In this document: in pieces, positions 1 through 7,621 of the stretch
How the letters are laid out: each line of letters begins with the position of its first letter
How positions within the stretch are numbered: the stretch's first letter is position 1
NCBI GenBank assembly: GCA_910589145.1
Contig: CAJUSD010000042.1
Coordinates: forward strand, 1-22,385
Direction of reading: 5' to 3'
Source of the DNA: an uncultured Oscillospiraceae bacterium
GTDB lineage: Bacteria > Bacillota > Clostridia > Oscillospirales > Ruminococcaceae
Length of the DNA stretch: 22,385 nt
Program-made: the position numbers and the translations under genes
The notes under the pieces: generated by a model
Database searches by the model: none
The model's input: the letters and a program-made list of their open reading frames with translations, nothing else
Told to the model about the DNA's origin: nothing

Positions 1-303
1 GGCTGCATAAATTTGGGGGCGGTTTTTAGAAACGGCTGCATTTGCACCCATAGGAGAAAAAATTCCTCTCACATCAGTGGCACGAAATGCATTGTCAAAG
101 GGTTCACAACAGCACAAGAAGCCTATCATCTTTTCATTTTCAAACGCAGCAACACCCAGTCCATTTTCGGCAAAACTGTATAAGTCAGGAATATCACACA
201 CTTGCGGCAGTTCTTTTACATATTGCCGCTCATCATTATAATTTGCAAGAGCAATTTCCATTGCTTCCTTAACGTGCTTTTTTTCAAAATTTAATATGTC
301 CAT
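1..303 (-). CDS. GNAT-family N-acetyltransferase, N-terminal part, cut by the window edge
   Basis: The gene reads leftwards from an ATG at 303 and stays open for 101 codons to base 1, so the C-terminal part is outside the window. The protein begins MDILNFEKKHVKEAMEIA and continues with a LGVAAFENEKMIGFLCC strand pair and a FSPMGANAAV segment. This pattern matches GNAT acetyltransferases, which transfer an acetyl group from acetyl-CoA to an amine; the substrate cannot be told. The acetyl-CoA binding loop is not in the visible part. A good ribosome binding site (AAGGAGAG) lies just upstream and overlaps the stop codon of the preceding GNAT remnant, so the two are probably co-transcribed. Family is fairly sure, function unknown. 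Confidence 0.7.
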   Translation of the reverse strand, partial: MDILNFEKKHVKEAMEIALANYNDERQYVKELPQVCDIPDLYSFAENGLGVAAFENEKMIGFLCCCEPFDNAFRATDVRGIFSPMGANAAVSKNRPQIYAA

Positions 304-313
304 CAATCTCTCC

Positions 314-487
314 TTATTGTCTACGAACGGCGTATACATATAAATTGGGATTTGCTAACTCATGAACAATAACCGAGGAAATGGAGATTTGCGTGGATTC
401 CCGCTCTGTACCCGCTTCCCGCCAAAATATCATGTTTTCAAAGAGTTTATAGTTGTTTTTCTCAATTCTTTCGATTTGACATTCCAT
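314..487 (-). pseudogene. GNAT acetyltransferase N-terminal remnant (57 aa)
   Basis: An ATG-initiated frame of 57 codons follows the S9 peptidase stop by 17 bases and ends 10 bases before the next GNAT start. It contains FENMIFWREAGTERE and VIVHELANPNLYVYAVRR. From memory of the family these are the first third of a GNAT acetyltransferase, in which NPNLYVYA normally leads into a GWISLVYIP-type strand and the acetyl-CoA loop. Here the frame stops right after that point. I infer a deletion remnant; a genuine small protein is possible. The ribosome binding site (AGAAAG) is weak. Confidence 0.45.
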
Positions 488-504
488 TTCGAATACTTTC
501 TGTG

Positions 505-2478
505 TTAATGATCATCATTTAAATACTTTTGAAACCACCCCAATATCTCATTCAGCCGTCCCTCCCGGTTCCATGGCTTGCCGCTGCGGGACAGCTCATG
601 GCTCTCCCCGCGGAATAGACAAAGCTTTGCCGGAACGCCCAAAGTTTTCAGAGCATTGAACATAGAAAGCCCCTCCCCCATCCAGCAGCGGAAATCGTTG
701 TCCGAGTGGATGAACAGGGTTGGTGTCTTGGCGTTTGGCGCATACTTCAAGGGGGACTGATCCCAGGTTTTGGTATAATCCTCAAAGGCAGTATGTAAAA
801 TATGCCGATGCATAAAGGTATACCCAATATCCGAAGTAAATTCATACAGCAGCCAGTTGGAGATAGAGCGCTGGGAAACTGCCGCCTTGAACCGGTTGGT
901 GTGCCCGATGATCCAGTTGGTCATATATCCGCCATAGCTACCGCCTGTCACGCCGAAGCGCTCCTTGTCCGCATCGGGATAAGCCCGAAGCATTTCGTCG
1001 GCAAAATCCATCAGGTTATCATAGTCGATAGTTCCATACTTTCCATACACATCCGCGAAAGCGTCCCCTCTGCCTTCCGATCCTCTGGGGTTGCAGAAAA
1101 ACACAAAATAGCCTGCATTGGCCCATTGCTGCATCTCGTGGCAAAAGATATCCCCATAGGTTCCCCTTGGGCCGCCGTGGATGTTCAGGATCGCCGGATA
1201 CTTCTTGCCAGGGATATAGTTTAAGGGCTTAATGGCCCATCCATGAATTAAATATCCATCCGATGCGGTAAAGGTATGGTGCTCCACTGGCAAAACAGAA
1301 TATTCTTCTAAAAAGCCGTCATTAAAATGGGTAATCTGTTTACCGTTTTCATATAGCTCGTTCAGATGGCCATTGAAAAACCCGCCGTATATAATTTTAT
1401 CCCCAGACACATCAAAGAAATCAGCGGAACCATTGGGGGTAAGGTGAGTAGAAATCGTCCCATCTGCGGAAAGCTTACACAGGCAGGAGGTATTTTCCAG
1501 AATGGATAAAAAGTAAAAATCCTTTCCCGCCAGCTTCCATCCCTGTCCATTCCCGCCCCTTGCGTCGGAAACCAGACCGCCGTGGCCAATGCAGCTATCC
1601 CAGTCTGCGAACAGCTTTAAATCTGAGCCGTCTGGATTCATTGTGTAAAAGTCCGGTGTATCGTTGACAGTTCCGCCGATGGCGGCAATCACCAGAATCT
1701 TCTCGCCCCATGGCAGAACCATATGAATTTGACTTGTCCCTTGGGGAATCAGGGTTGTTGTCTTTTTGGAAAGGATGTCATAGCAGAAGGCCCCCTTCAT
1801 AGGTGGATTGACGTCGTTAAAATCTGCGCCGGTATAATAAATGCAGTCCCCTACAACCTTGGTAAAACCTGTATCAAAGTGAACACCAGTAATTCTATCT
1901 ATGCTGATGTCCGCAGAATCATAGAGGTAAAGGACATTTCGATTGCCGTTCCACACACCCCTCCCCTGAGACCAGAAGGGCAGTTCGTCAAAGGTATAGT
2001 AACCAATTTTCTCCTTATCTTTTACTATCTCCTCCCTTTCCTTTTCGGTGAGAGAGGGCCAGTCCGGGTCCTCTTTATGTACAACTGCCGTCAAAAGGTA
2101 CTTTGTCCCGGCAATTTTGCGGATGGCAATGACCTTTAAAGGAATTTCAAAGGCAGGAAGTGCTTCACCGCCCTTTGGGTCGAGAAGATAATAGGCAGTA
2201 CAGGGAATTTTATCAGACTGCTTTTTCTTAATCTTTTCGTCTCTGGCCGCTGGAAACAGTATTTTGTTGTCCTCTGTCCAGATGAAGGAATTCACATCAT
2301 GGCTTGCGGTAAGCTGACGGACCGACTTCCCTTCCAGGATATACAAATCGCTGTTGTATCCGTTTTTCTCCTTGTCAGCCTGGTGGAGAAGAAACGCTCC
2401 CATGCTTCCGTCGGGGGAAAAGGTGAAGCTGTTGGGATTGCGGAATTCATAAAGGGCTTCGGAGGTAATCGGTTTCAT
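505..2478 (-). CDS. S9-family (prolyl oligopeptidase-like) serine peptidase
   Basis: A 657-residue cytoplasmic peptidase with no signal peptide. The first ~400 residues are WD/beta-propeller-like repeats (for example FSPDGSMGAFLL near the start) and the last ~250 form an alpha/beta-hydrolase domain. The oxyanion region HGGPRGTYG and nucleophile elbow GGSYGGYM (Ser about 514) are clear. The probable Asp is about 595 in HSDNDFRC and the probable His about 627 in GESHELSRSG. This is the layout of S9C acylaminoacyl-peptidases, which cleave short peptides. I chose the ATG at 2478 because an AAGGGAG site lies 8 bases before it; an in-frame ATG at 2496 has no ribosome binding site. A promoter lies at 2520-2549. 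The exact substrate is not predictable. Confidence 0.93.
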   Translation of the reverse strand: MKPITSEALYEFRNPNSFTFSPDGSMGAFLLHQADKEKNGYNSDLYILEGKSVRQLTASHDVNSFIWTEDNKILFPAARDEKIKKKQSDKIPCTAYYLLDPKGGEALPAFEIPLKVIAIRKIAGTKYLLTAVVHKEDPDWPSLTEKEREEIVKDKEKIGYYTFDELPFWSQGRGVWNGNRNVLYLYDSADISIDRITGVHFDTGFTKVVGDCIYYTGADFNDVNPPMKGAFCYDILSKKTTTLIPQGTSQIHMVLPWGEKILVIAAIGGTVNDTPDFYTMNPDGSDLKLFADWDSCIGHGGLVSDARGGNGQGWKLAGKDFYFLSILENTSCLCKLSADGTISTHLTPNGSADFFDVSGDKIIYGGFFNGHLNELYENGKQITHFNDGFLEEYSVLPVEHHTFTASDGYLIHGWAIKPLNYIPGKKYPAILNIHGGPRGTYGDIFCHEMQQWANAGYFVFFCNPRGSEGRGDAFADVYGKYGTIDYDNLMDFADEMLRAYPDADKERFGVTGGSYGGYMTNWIIGHTNRFKAAVSQRSISNWLLYEFTSDIGYTFMHRHILHTAFEDYTKTWDQSPLKYAPNAKTPTLFIHSDNDFRCWMGEGLSMFNALKTLGVPAKLCLFRGESHELSRSGKPWNREGRLNEILGWFQKYLNDDH

Positions 2479-2519
2479 AGCTATGTCTCCCTTCATTGTT
2501 GGAAAATATTTTCTTCTTC

Positions 2520-2549
2520 ATTATATCACAGTCTATAATCGCTATACAA
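2520..2549 (-). promoter_or_regulatory. sigma-A-type promoter of the S9 peptidase gene
   Basis: On the minus strand TTGTAT (2544-2549) and a perfect TATAAT (2520-2525) are separated by 18 bases, and TGA just before the -10 box gives an extended -10 (TGnTATAAT). It lies about 40 bases upstream of the peptidase ATG. Confidence 0.65.
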
Positions 2550-2552
2550 GCA

Positions 2553-2592
2553 GCAAAAAACAAAGGGCGGAAGCACTTTTGGCCTCCACCCC
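2553..2592 (-). terminator. rho-independent terminator after the first Rpn gene
   Basis: Read on the minus strand, GGGTGGAGGC and GCTTCCGCCC pair (two G-U pairs) across a 7-base loop and are followed by a T-rich tract (TTTGTTTTTTG). It starts 8 bases after the Rpn stop codon. Confidence 0.7.
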
Positions 2593-2599
2593 GGTTTAT

Positions 2600-3424
2600 T
2601 TATAATCTTTGTACTGTCTGCATTTTCTTGATATCTTCAAGAGAAAGTCCAGTAATATCTGCAACCTCCTCCAAAGCATACTTTCCAGCCGCCAGCATAC
2701 GGAGTGCGGTTGTCTTTAAGCCTTCCTTAATCCCTTCTTCGCGTTCCGCTCTTCGCATATCCTCAATCGCTTTACACATAATTAAGACTCCCTCCTTACT
2801 TTCCTTGAAAAATCTTACCCTATCCGCCAGCACATCATAATTCATATCATCAGGATTGGTACAGGAAAAATCGTACATCAGCCTTCCGATTGGCGTTTCA
2901 CCCCGATAAGCACCGTTGACATACAAGATATGAGTTCCATCCCCAAAGAGTTCGTCTGTCCCGGAAAAATACCGTTCGACCTGATATACCGCCTGTCCTT
3001 TTCCGATAACGTCATTTTCAGTAATGAAAATCACATAAGTTTCTGGCAGACTATCGAAATTTTCCCCTTTTCTCAAAAGATTCGCATCCATCATACTGCT
3101 GTTATAACGCGCCCGCTTTTTTCCCGCACCTTTATCCATACGCTGGATTTCAATATTATACACCTTTCCCTCGGTGTCTGCGGCAACTACATCCAGCCGA
3201 ACCGAGCGGTTGAGCAGATTTTCCACAAATACCTGGGTACGAACTTCTGTCACCATTAAATCGGAAATATTCAAAACAATCCGCAGTATCAGTTGAATAC
3301 ATTCAATATTGCCGTCAAAGCACCTTGTCATAAAATCGTCATCCAGAAGACGAAACTCCTTAATCCGCTCTAAATCCTCCAAGTGCTTTTGCTGATTCCT
3401 TTCGGCTGTTGTCAAAGTCTCCAC
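2600..3424 (-). CDS. Rpn-family PD-(D/E)XK nuclease / putative transposase
   Basis: A 274-residue protein of the Rpn/PDDEXK-type family (recombination-promoting nucleases, often labelled PD-(D/E)XK nuclease family transposase). The opening FRLLDDDFMTRCF, the core acidic residue in RLDVVA (Asp78), the metal-site strand IEIQR (Glu92, Gln94) and the following ARYNSSMMDA are all present. The C-terminal REEGIKEGLKTTALRMLAAG helix is typical. The start is GTG at 3424; a TTG at 3415 aligns with the TTG start of the second copy at 18751 and is an alternative. It has its own promoter and terminator, so it is a self-contained unit. Family members cut DNA and stimulate RecA-independent recombination; activity here is inferred. 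Confidence 0.9.
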   Translation of the reverse strand: METLTTAERNQQKHLEDLERIKEFRLLDDDFMTRCFDGNIECIQLILRIVLNISDLMVTEVRTQVFVENLLNRSVRLDVVAADTEGKVYNIEIQRMDKGAGKKRARYNSSMMDANLLRKGENFDSLPETYVIFITENDVIGKGQAVYQVERYFSGTDELFGDGTHILYVNGAYRGETPIGRLMYDFSCTNPDDMNYDVLADRVRFFKESKEGVLIMCKAIEDMRRAEREEGIKEGLKTTALRMLAAGKYALEEVADITGLSLEDIKKMQTVQRL

Positions 3425-3455
3425 ACGCCTTCCGTTGGGTTACTATACTATTATT

Positions 3456-3484
3456 ATTTTATCATGGAATAAGATATTTTTCAA
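3456..3484 (-). promoter_or_regulatory. promoter of the first Rpn gene
   Basis: Minus strand TTGAAA (3479-3484) and TAAAAT (3456-3461) have a 17-base spacer. It lies about 30 bases upstream of the GTG start. Confidence 0.65.
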
Positions 3485-3499
3485 GCCATAGAGCCGTTT

Positions 3500-4261
3500 T
3501 TACAACCATACGCCCCAGTCCCCATATCGGAATGTACCGCTGCCGTGATGGAGTTTCCCTTCCTCTTTAAGCTGTCTGAAAGCATCCCGTATATGGCTCA
3601 AAATCTCCGACTGTATATCCAGAGAATGATGTGCAGGAAAAACTTTTCTTACCGGCAGTGCGGCAACCTTTTCCAGCGACACAAGATAGGCTTCCGGATC
3701 AGTAGAGGGATAGCAGGCAAACAGGATATCTTTATAAACCAGATCGCCGGTAAATAGGTATCCCCTATCCTTTTCCCAAAAGCATAAATGGCCCGGCGAG
3801 TGTCCCGGAGTATGAAGCACTTCGATTTCCCGTCCGCCAATGTCGATGATATCATGGTCAGTCAGTATCTTGACCGGCGTCCCTTGAAAAAGCTCATAAC
3901 CATTTACATCATAGCCGTCGGGAAGGTCACATCGATCGATTACCATTTTCCTAATGGTTTCGATAGGCAGAGGGAACTTTCCGTTCAGCCAATCCAATTC
4001 CTCAGAATGGGCGTAAAAGTCTGGAAAGTATTTGTGTCCTCCGATATGGTCCCAGTGAATATGGCTGGCCACCGCTGTAATGGGTTTATCGGTAAACGTC
4101 CGCACCGTGTCATATATATTGGATATCCCAAGACCTGTATCAATCAGCAGGCTTTGATTTTTTCCGTTCAGCAGATAACAATGCGTTTCCTCCCAATGCC
4201 GGTACTCGCTGATAATAAAGCTGTTTTCGTCTATTTGGTCAATGGTAAACCAGTTGTTCAT
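3500..4261 (-). CDS. metallo-beta-lactamase-fold hydrolase
   Basis: A 253-residue cytoplasmic protein with the full MBL-fold metal site: HIHWDH at residues 67-72, His154 in TPGHSPGH, Asp173 in FTGDLVY and His211/212 in PAHHSLD. The family binds two metal ions and hydrolyses thioesters, lactones, phosphodiesters or other bonds; this sequence does not reveal which. The length is ordinary and no signal peptide is present, so it is not a secreted beta-lactamase. It starts 14 bases after the nucleotidyltransferase stop with an AAGGGAAG site, so both are probably read from the same message. Confidence 0.9.
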   Translation of the reverse strand: MNNWFTIDQIDENSFIISEYRHWEETHCYLLNGKNQSLLIDTGLGISNIYDTVRTFTDKPITAVASHIHWDHIGGHKYFPDFYAHSEELDWLNGKFPLPIETIRKMVIDRCDLPDGYDVNGYELFQGTPVKILTDHDIIDIGGREIEVLHTPGHSPGHLCFWEKDRGYLFTGDLVYKDILFACYPSTDPEAYLVSLEKVAALPVRKVFPAHHSLDIQSEILSHIRDAFRQLKEEGKLHHGSGTFRYGDWGVWL

Positions 4262-4275
4262 GACACTTTCTTCCC

Positions 4276-4830
4276 TTAAAGCGAATTTTGTTGTTTCGTG
4301 TAATGGATAAGAAAATCCTCAATATCAAAAATATGCTGATTCAGCACTCCATCGTAAACATCCATACTTGTATATTGATCAAAGGAATATTTCCCCCGGA
4401 GGATCAATTCTGTTTTTATTGTTACTATTTTCTCTTTCAGTTCGGGCTCGCTCTCAACCCTTCTTTTGACTGCATCGCAATACTGCTCCGCTTTGCCTAT
4501 GGTCTCTTTGTCAAAAAACCATAGGTCTATATTCCAAAGCTCCCCTTCCACAAGCGTTTCAAAGCCATGAAACCAAATGGTCTTATTCTCTTTGGTAATT
4601 TCCTCTTTTGCTTCATACCAAACAGGCTGAAACCTATGTATAATAAAGTTGGACAGCTTGTACAATTTATTCCGTGACATAGTATCGTTTTCAATGTCGA
4701 TATCCAAATCGTTCCATGCCATTGTATCCATACGGTAACTTCCAACTATATGGGGAACACCGTATTTTCGTAATTCTTCTTCCAGACCGCAGTGATACAA
4801 TATATAGTCTGCCTGTTCTTTTCTTGTCAT
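4276..4830 (-). CDS. nucleotidyltransferase-fold protein (pol-beta-like)
   Basis: A 184-residue protein with the signature of minimal nucleotidyltransferases: GSY at 30-32, then DLDIDI with Asp41, Asp43 and Asp45, and a third acidic strand WNIDLWFF (Asp102). These would hold two metal ions and an NTP. Relatives include lincosamide and aminoglycoside nucleotidyltransferases and toxin-antitoxin NTases. I see no extra domain to tell these apart, and call it an uncharacterised NTase-like protein. AAGGAG lies 9 bases before the ATG, and a 10-10-10 inverted repeat lies just upstream. It is followed closely by the MBL gene. Confidence 0.72.
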   Translation of the reverse strand: MTRKEQADYILYHCGLEEELRKYGVPHIVGSYRMDTMAWNDLDIDIENDTMSRNKLYKLSNFIIHRFQPVWYEAKEEITKENKTIWFHGFETLVEGELWNIDLWFFDKETIGKAEQYCDAVKRRVESEPELKEKIVTIKTELILRGKYSFDQYTSMDVYDGVLNQHIFDIEDFLIHYTKQQNSL

Positions 4831-4850
4831 ATTGATAAACTCCTTTGTTA

Positions 4851-4880
4851 AATTCTGTTTCTTACCAATAAAACAGAATT
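4851..4880. repeat. perfect 10-bp inverted repeat upstream of the nucleotidyltransferase gene
   Basis: AATTCTGTTT at 4851-4860 and AAACAGAATT at 4871-4880 are exact reverse complements separated by 10 bases. No T tract follows on either strand, so it is unlikely to be a terminator. It sits directly upstream of the AAGGAG site of the nucleotidyltransferase gene; an operator or 5'-UTR hairpin is possible. Confidence 0.6.
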
Positions 4881-4898
4881 GTCAGCAGGAAAGATTTT

Positions 4899-5345
4899 TT
4901 ACTTTAATTTACAGATCAAAATTTCAATTCCTGTATCTTCAAATACATCTTTGATTTGAGCTGCAACATCCTCCCATTGCAAACGATCAAGACCTGCGCC
5001 GATGGTAGGCATAGCAATTTTATCTATTTGCTCTCTTCCGCATATTTCTTTCATCTTTTGAAGCGCGGTTTTCATGCTGGCAAGGGTTGGCTTATGAAAA
5101 TATCTCTCTTTTGTAATGAGATTTAATATCCTGCCTTCTAAAATACAATCGCCGCCAATACTGCACTTTACATATTGGTCTATATATCCGGGATATTTTT
5201 TCTGCAATATGCGTTTCATATCAAATCGCCTGTTAAATTCAACAACAATTCCTTTCCCCATAGCAAAATCTGCACTGATACAATGTGCAAGATAATACTC
5301 ATCTGGGACTGAAAACAAGTCTTTTGCTTCTTCTTTGTATATCAT
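4899..5345 (-). CDS. macrodomain protein, TARG1/OARD1-like ADP-ribose hydrolase
   Basis: A single-domain 148-residue macrodomain protein. The adenine/ribose-binding start YYLAHCISADFAMGKGI and the segment GAGLDRLQWEDV closely resemble human TARG1 (OARD1). The TARG1 catalytic pair, a Lys in an LxTK..xxHKPT strand and an Asp in GLDRLQW, is present as Lys79 and Asp120, 41 residues apart as I recall for TARG1 (Lys84/Asp125). TARG1-type enzymes remove ADP-ribose from glutamate or from DNA bases; bacterial relatives include the antitoxin DarG. No DarT-like toxin is adjacent here. The gene lies 39 bases after the methyltransferase, with an AAAGGA site. Cytoplasmic. Confidence 0.88.
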   Translation of the reverse strand: MIYKEEAKDLFSVPDEYYLAHCISADFAMGKGIVVEFNRRFDMKRILQKKYPGYIDQYVKCSIGGDCILEGRILNLITKERYFHKPTLASMKTALQKMKEICGREQIDKIAMPTIGAGLDRLQWEDVAAQIKDVFEDTGIEILICKLK

Positions 5346-5384
5346 AACTTTCCTTTCTGTGTATTCATCTGGAACTACAAAAAT

Positions 5385-6173
5385 TCAAACAGCTTTTTGT
5401 GCTGCAATGGAAATCCAGGCTGGCAATGCCGCCATAGGATTGTATTTCCAGTTGTTAACCTTTTCCATTTCATCTGGATTTTGTTTTATCAATTCATTGT
5501 ATGAAAACCAAAATGAAGCGTTCACAGCCTGTAATTCTTCCATTTCCTTTATGGACAGCTGTGCCTCTGTCATCGCATTTACCAGATCCTGAACACGCCA
5601 ATGACAGTTGGGCATTGTTTCCTCATATGGCTTTTGAATTTGAGGGGCTTTCCATGGTTCACCTGTAAACGGACGGTTAAACGGATGAATATCATACATA
5701 ATTGAGAATCCTGATGGTTTTAACACTCTGTATATGTTTTTATACATCAATCCTAAATCTGCGATCCAAGTATGTGTGCCGTTTGAAGTATAAACCAAAT
5801 CAAAACAGTTATCTTTAAACCTGGAAAGCCGCATGGTATCATCGCAGATAAAAGAAATAGCAAGATGCAGTTTATCTGCAATATTCTGCGCGTGTTCTAG
5901 TTGCTTTTCACTTATGTCCGAAGATGTGACATTTGCCCCCATCAGGGCAAATGCAAAAGCGGCGTGGTTGTCGCCGCTTGACGGAAGCAATACCTCTCTG
6001 CCTTGTAAATCAGGGAGATACTTTTTGATTAAGCTGATTACCGCAGGATGAAAAGCAGTTTCCGGCTCTATCGCCAACTTTGCAATCTTTTCATCTGTTC
6101 GGAGCGATTGATACCATTCCGAATCAGCAGTTTTGTTCCAGCCATCCTTTACTGCCTTCAATAAATCGTCCAT
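5385..6173 (-). CDS. class I SAM-dependent methyltransferase
   Basis: A 262-residue cytoplasmic protein with a Rossmann-type methyltransferase core: motif I region REVLLPSSGDNHAAF (residues 59-73; the usual GxGxG is replaced by PSSGDN), acidic loop VTSSDIS (Asp86), FDLVYTSNG (124-132) and YRVLKPSGF (148-156). This variant motif I occurs in a subgroup of small-molecule methyltransferases annotated only as class I. The substrate is unknown. AGGGGAG lies 6 bases before the ATG. It is followed by the macrodomain gene 39 bases later, so the two are probably co-transcribed. Confidence 0.88.
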   Translation of the reverse strand: MDDLLKAVKDGWNKTADSEWYQSLRTDEKIAKLAIEPETAFHPAVISLIKKYLPDLQGREVLLPSSGDNHAAFAFALMGANVTSSDISEKQLEHAQNIADKLHLAISFICDDTMRLSRFKDNCFDLVYTSNGTHTWIADLGLMYKNIYRVLKPSGFSIMYDIHPFNRPFTGEPWKAPQIQKPYEETMPNCHWRVQDLVNAMTEAQLSIKEMEELQAVNASFWFSYNELIKQNPDEMEKVNNWKYNPMAALPAWISIAAQKAV

Positions 6174-6205
6174 GACTTGCTCCCCTTTTAATTATATTTT
6201 CTGAT

Positions 6206-6358
6206 TCAATAACATGGGATTAAAAAAATCCATCCCCTATATTGACCTTGTTTGTTATACTCATTCTCTAATTCATCTGTAGGACATTTGTCCCTCACAC
6301 AGCAGATACCAAAAACGCCTTCGCTTCTCTTTTGAAGTAAAATTGGATGTGAGATCAT
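6206..6358 (-). CDS. possible small protein (50 aa), unknown
   Basis: A 50-codon frame from an ATG at 6358, preceded by AAGGGAAG about 9 bases upstream, fills the gap between the VOC gene and the methyltransferase gene. The product contains GVFGICCVRDKCPTDELE and ends in a short hydrophobic stretch. I do not recognise it. It could be a fragment of a decayed gene. The only support is position, orientation and ribosome binding site. Confidence 0.3.
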   Translation of the reverse strand: MISHPILLQKRSEGVFGICCVRDKCPTDELENEYNKQGQYRGWIFLIPCY

Positions 6359-6434
6359 ACTTGTTTACTTCCCTTAAAATGCAGATAGTTTCTCAAAACG
6401 TCCTCTGTACAGAAACGAACCTGCAAATTGGAAT

Positions 6435-6857
6435 TTATCGCTCTGTTTGCTCGGTCATAATTCCCCAACGAATTCCAAATTTATCAACAAAAACAACTCG
6501 GCAAGAGCTGTATGGTGTTGCTCCTATTTGATATATTGTCTTACTTCCTTGTTTCATGATTTCATATGCTCTTTGTACTTCTTCTTTAGTATTATACATA
6601 ATGGTAAGGAAATTGGAATAGCACGTTTGAAATTCAATATCCACATGGTCACTCATAATGATTCGTTGATTGTCCAGTATAAGTTCCGAATGATATATAT
6701 ATTCTTTTTGATTTTCTTTAAGCAACAGACTATATTCAGGATCATTCGCTTCTCCATATGTAATCATACAACTAATCTTTCCGTTAAATGCCTTTTCATA
6801 CATTTGAATTGCTTCCCGACAATTCCCTCCAAAATTTAATGTAGGTACAATCTGCAT
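6435..6857 (-). CDS. VOC-family (PhnB/glyoxalase-like) protein
   Basis: A 140-residue protein of the vicinal oxygen chelate superfamily, PhnB subgroup. It begins MQIVPTLNFGGNCREAIQMY, followed by KAFNGKI, and ends with CRVVFVDKFGIRWGIM, the standard PhnB-like start and end strands. Family members include glyoxalases, fosfomycin- and bleomycin-resistance proteins and many with no known substrate. The PhnB subgroup often lacks the full metal site, so catalysis is not assured. AAGGAG lies 7 bases before the ATG. A good promoter lies at 6899-6927, so this may be the first gene of a minus-strand operon running to 3500. Confidence 0.88.
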   Translation of the reverse strand: MQIVPTLNFGGNCREAIQMYEKAFNGKISCMITYGEANDPEYSLLLKENQKEYIYHSELILDNQRIIMSDHVDIEFQTCYSNFLTIMYNTKEEVQRAYEIMKQGSKTIYQIGATPYSSCRVVFVDKFGIRWGIMTEQTER

Positions 6858-6898
6858 TTTTGTTCTCCTTTTCCATAAAATTCTGATTTATATATTTC

Positions 6899-6927
6899 AT
6901 TTTAACATATTCGCCTGCCATTCACAA
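6899..6927 (-). promoter_or_regulatory. promoter of the VOC gene and probably downstream genes
   Basis: Minus strand TTGTGA (6922-6927) and TAAAAT (6899-6904), spacer 17 bases, about 40 bases before the VOC start codon. Confidence 0.6.
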
Positions 6928-6976
6928 TGCATAGTTATTGTCTTATTGCTCTTATAGAAAAATTTCTGTATAATCC

Positions 6977-7593
6977 CTAGTCCTCAACCACTTTAGAATG
7001 ATTTATCTTAGTAAAGTATCCACAGCATTTACACCTATAGATATCGCAATAATTATAACGAGTAGCAGACACATTGACATTAGTGACAGATTTACCCTGA
7101 TAACGTTGTGGCATAATCTGCCAACGGGCTGCCTCTATATTTTTTATCTGGCGCATAATGTTTGTTCACAACCTCTTTAGTGATGGTTGTATGTTCTCTG
7201 CCTAGCTCATTTGTTCTAACATGAGCCCATGCATTAATTTGATAGCACCTAGGGCAGGTATTAAATGTAAAACTTTTGCAAAGAATTAGTTTGTAAAAAG
7301 GCACAAATACAAGTTGGTATTTGTGTAATGAATGTAAAAAAGCAATAGATAAAAAAGCAGTCTCATCTGTTAAACTATCCGATATAATTAGTATTGAAAG
7401 CAATAACAATAACACACCAAAAATACTAAATATAGTTATTACTGCCTTGTTTCTTTTTTCCCTTATCTTAATTTCATTTTCAAATATTCTTTTATTTTCC
7501 TCAATTACAGCGGGATTAACTTTTTCTCTACTGCTATTTAAAACATCAATATCACCACATTTAAGAGCATTTTGGGTAATATACACGGATCAA
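6977..7593 (-). pseudogene. frameshifted zinc-ribbon membrane protein gene
   Basis: The open part (GTG at 7586 to the stop near 7092, 164 codons) is only the middle of a longer gene. It holds KCGDIDVLN, one hydrophobic segment (VITIFSIFGVLLLLLSILI) and CPRCYQINAWAHVRTNELG. Reading one frame over before its start gives YYPKCS, which joins KCG to make a CxxCG knuckle if one base is removed near 7557-7566. Adding one A in the six-A run at 7140-7145 lets the C-terminus continue through RWQIMPQRYQGKSVTNV to IYRCKCCGYFTKIN and a stop at 6977. The restored protein would have paired CxxC knuckles at both ends. Two disruptions point to a decaying gene, although homopolymer sequencing errors are not excluded. 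Confidence 0.6.
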
Positions 7594-7621
7594 TCATATG
7601 AGTTGTTTCTTCCCTTCTTTA

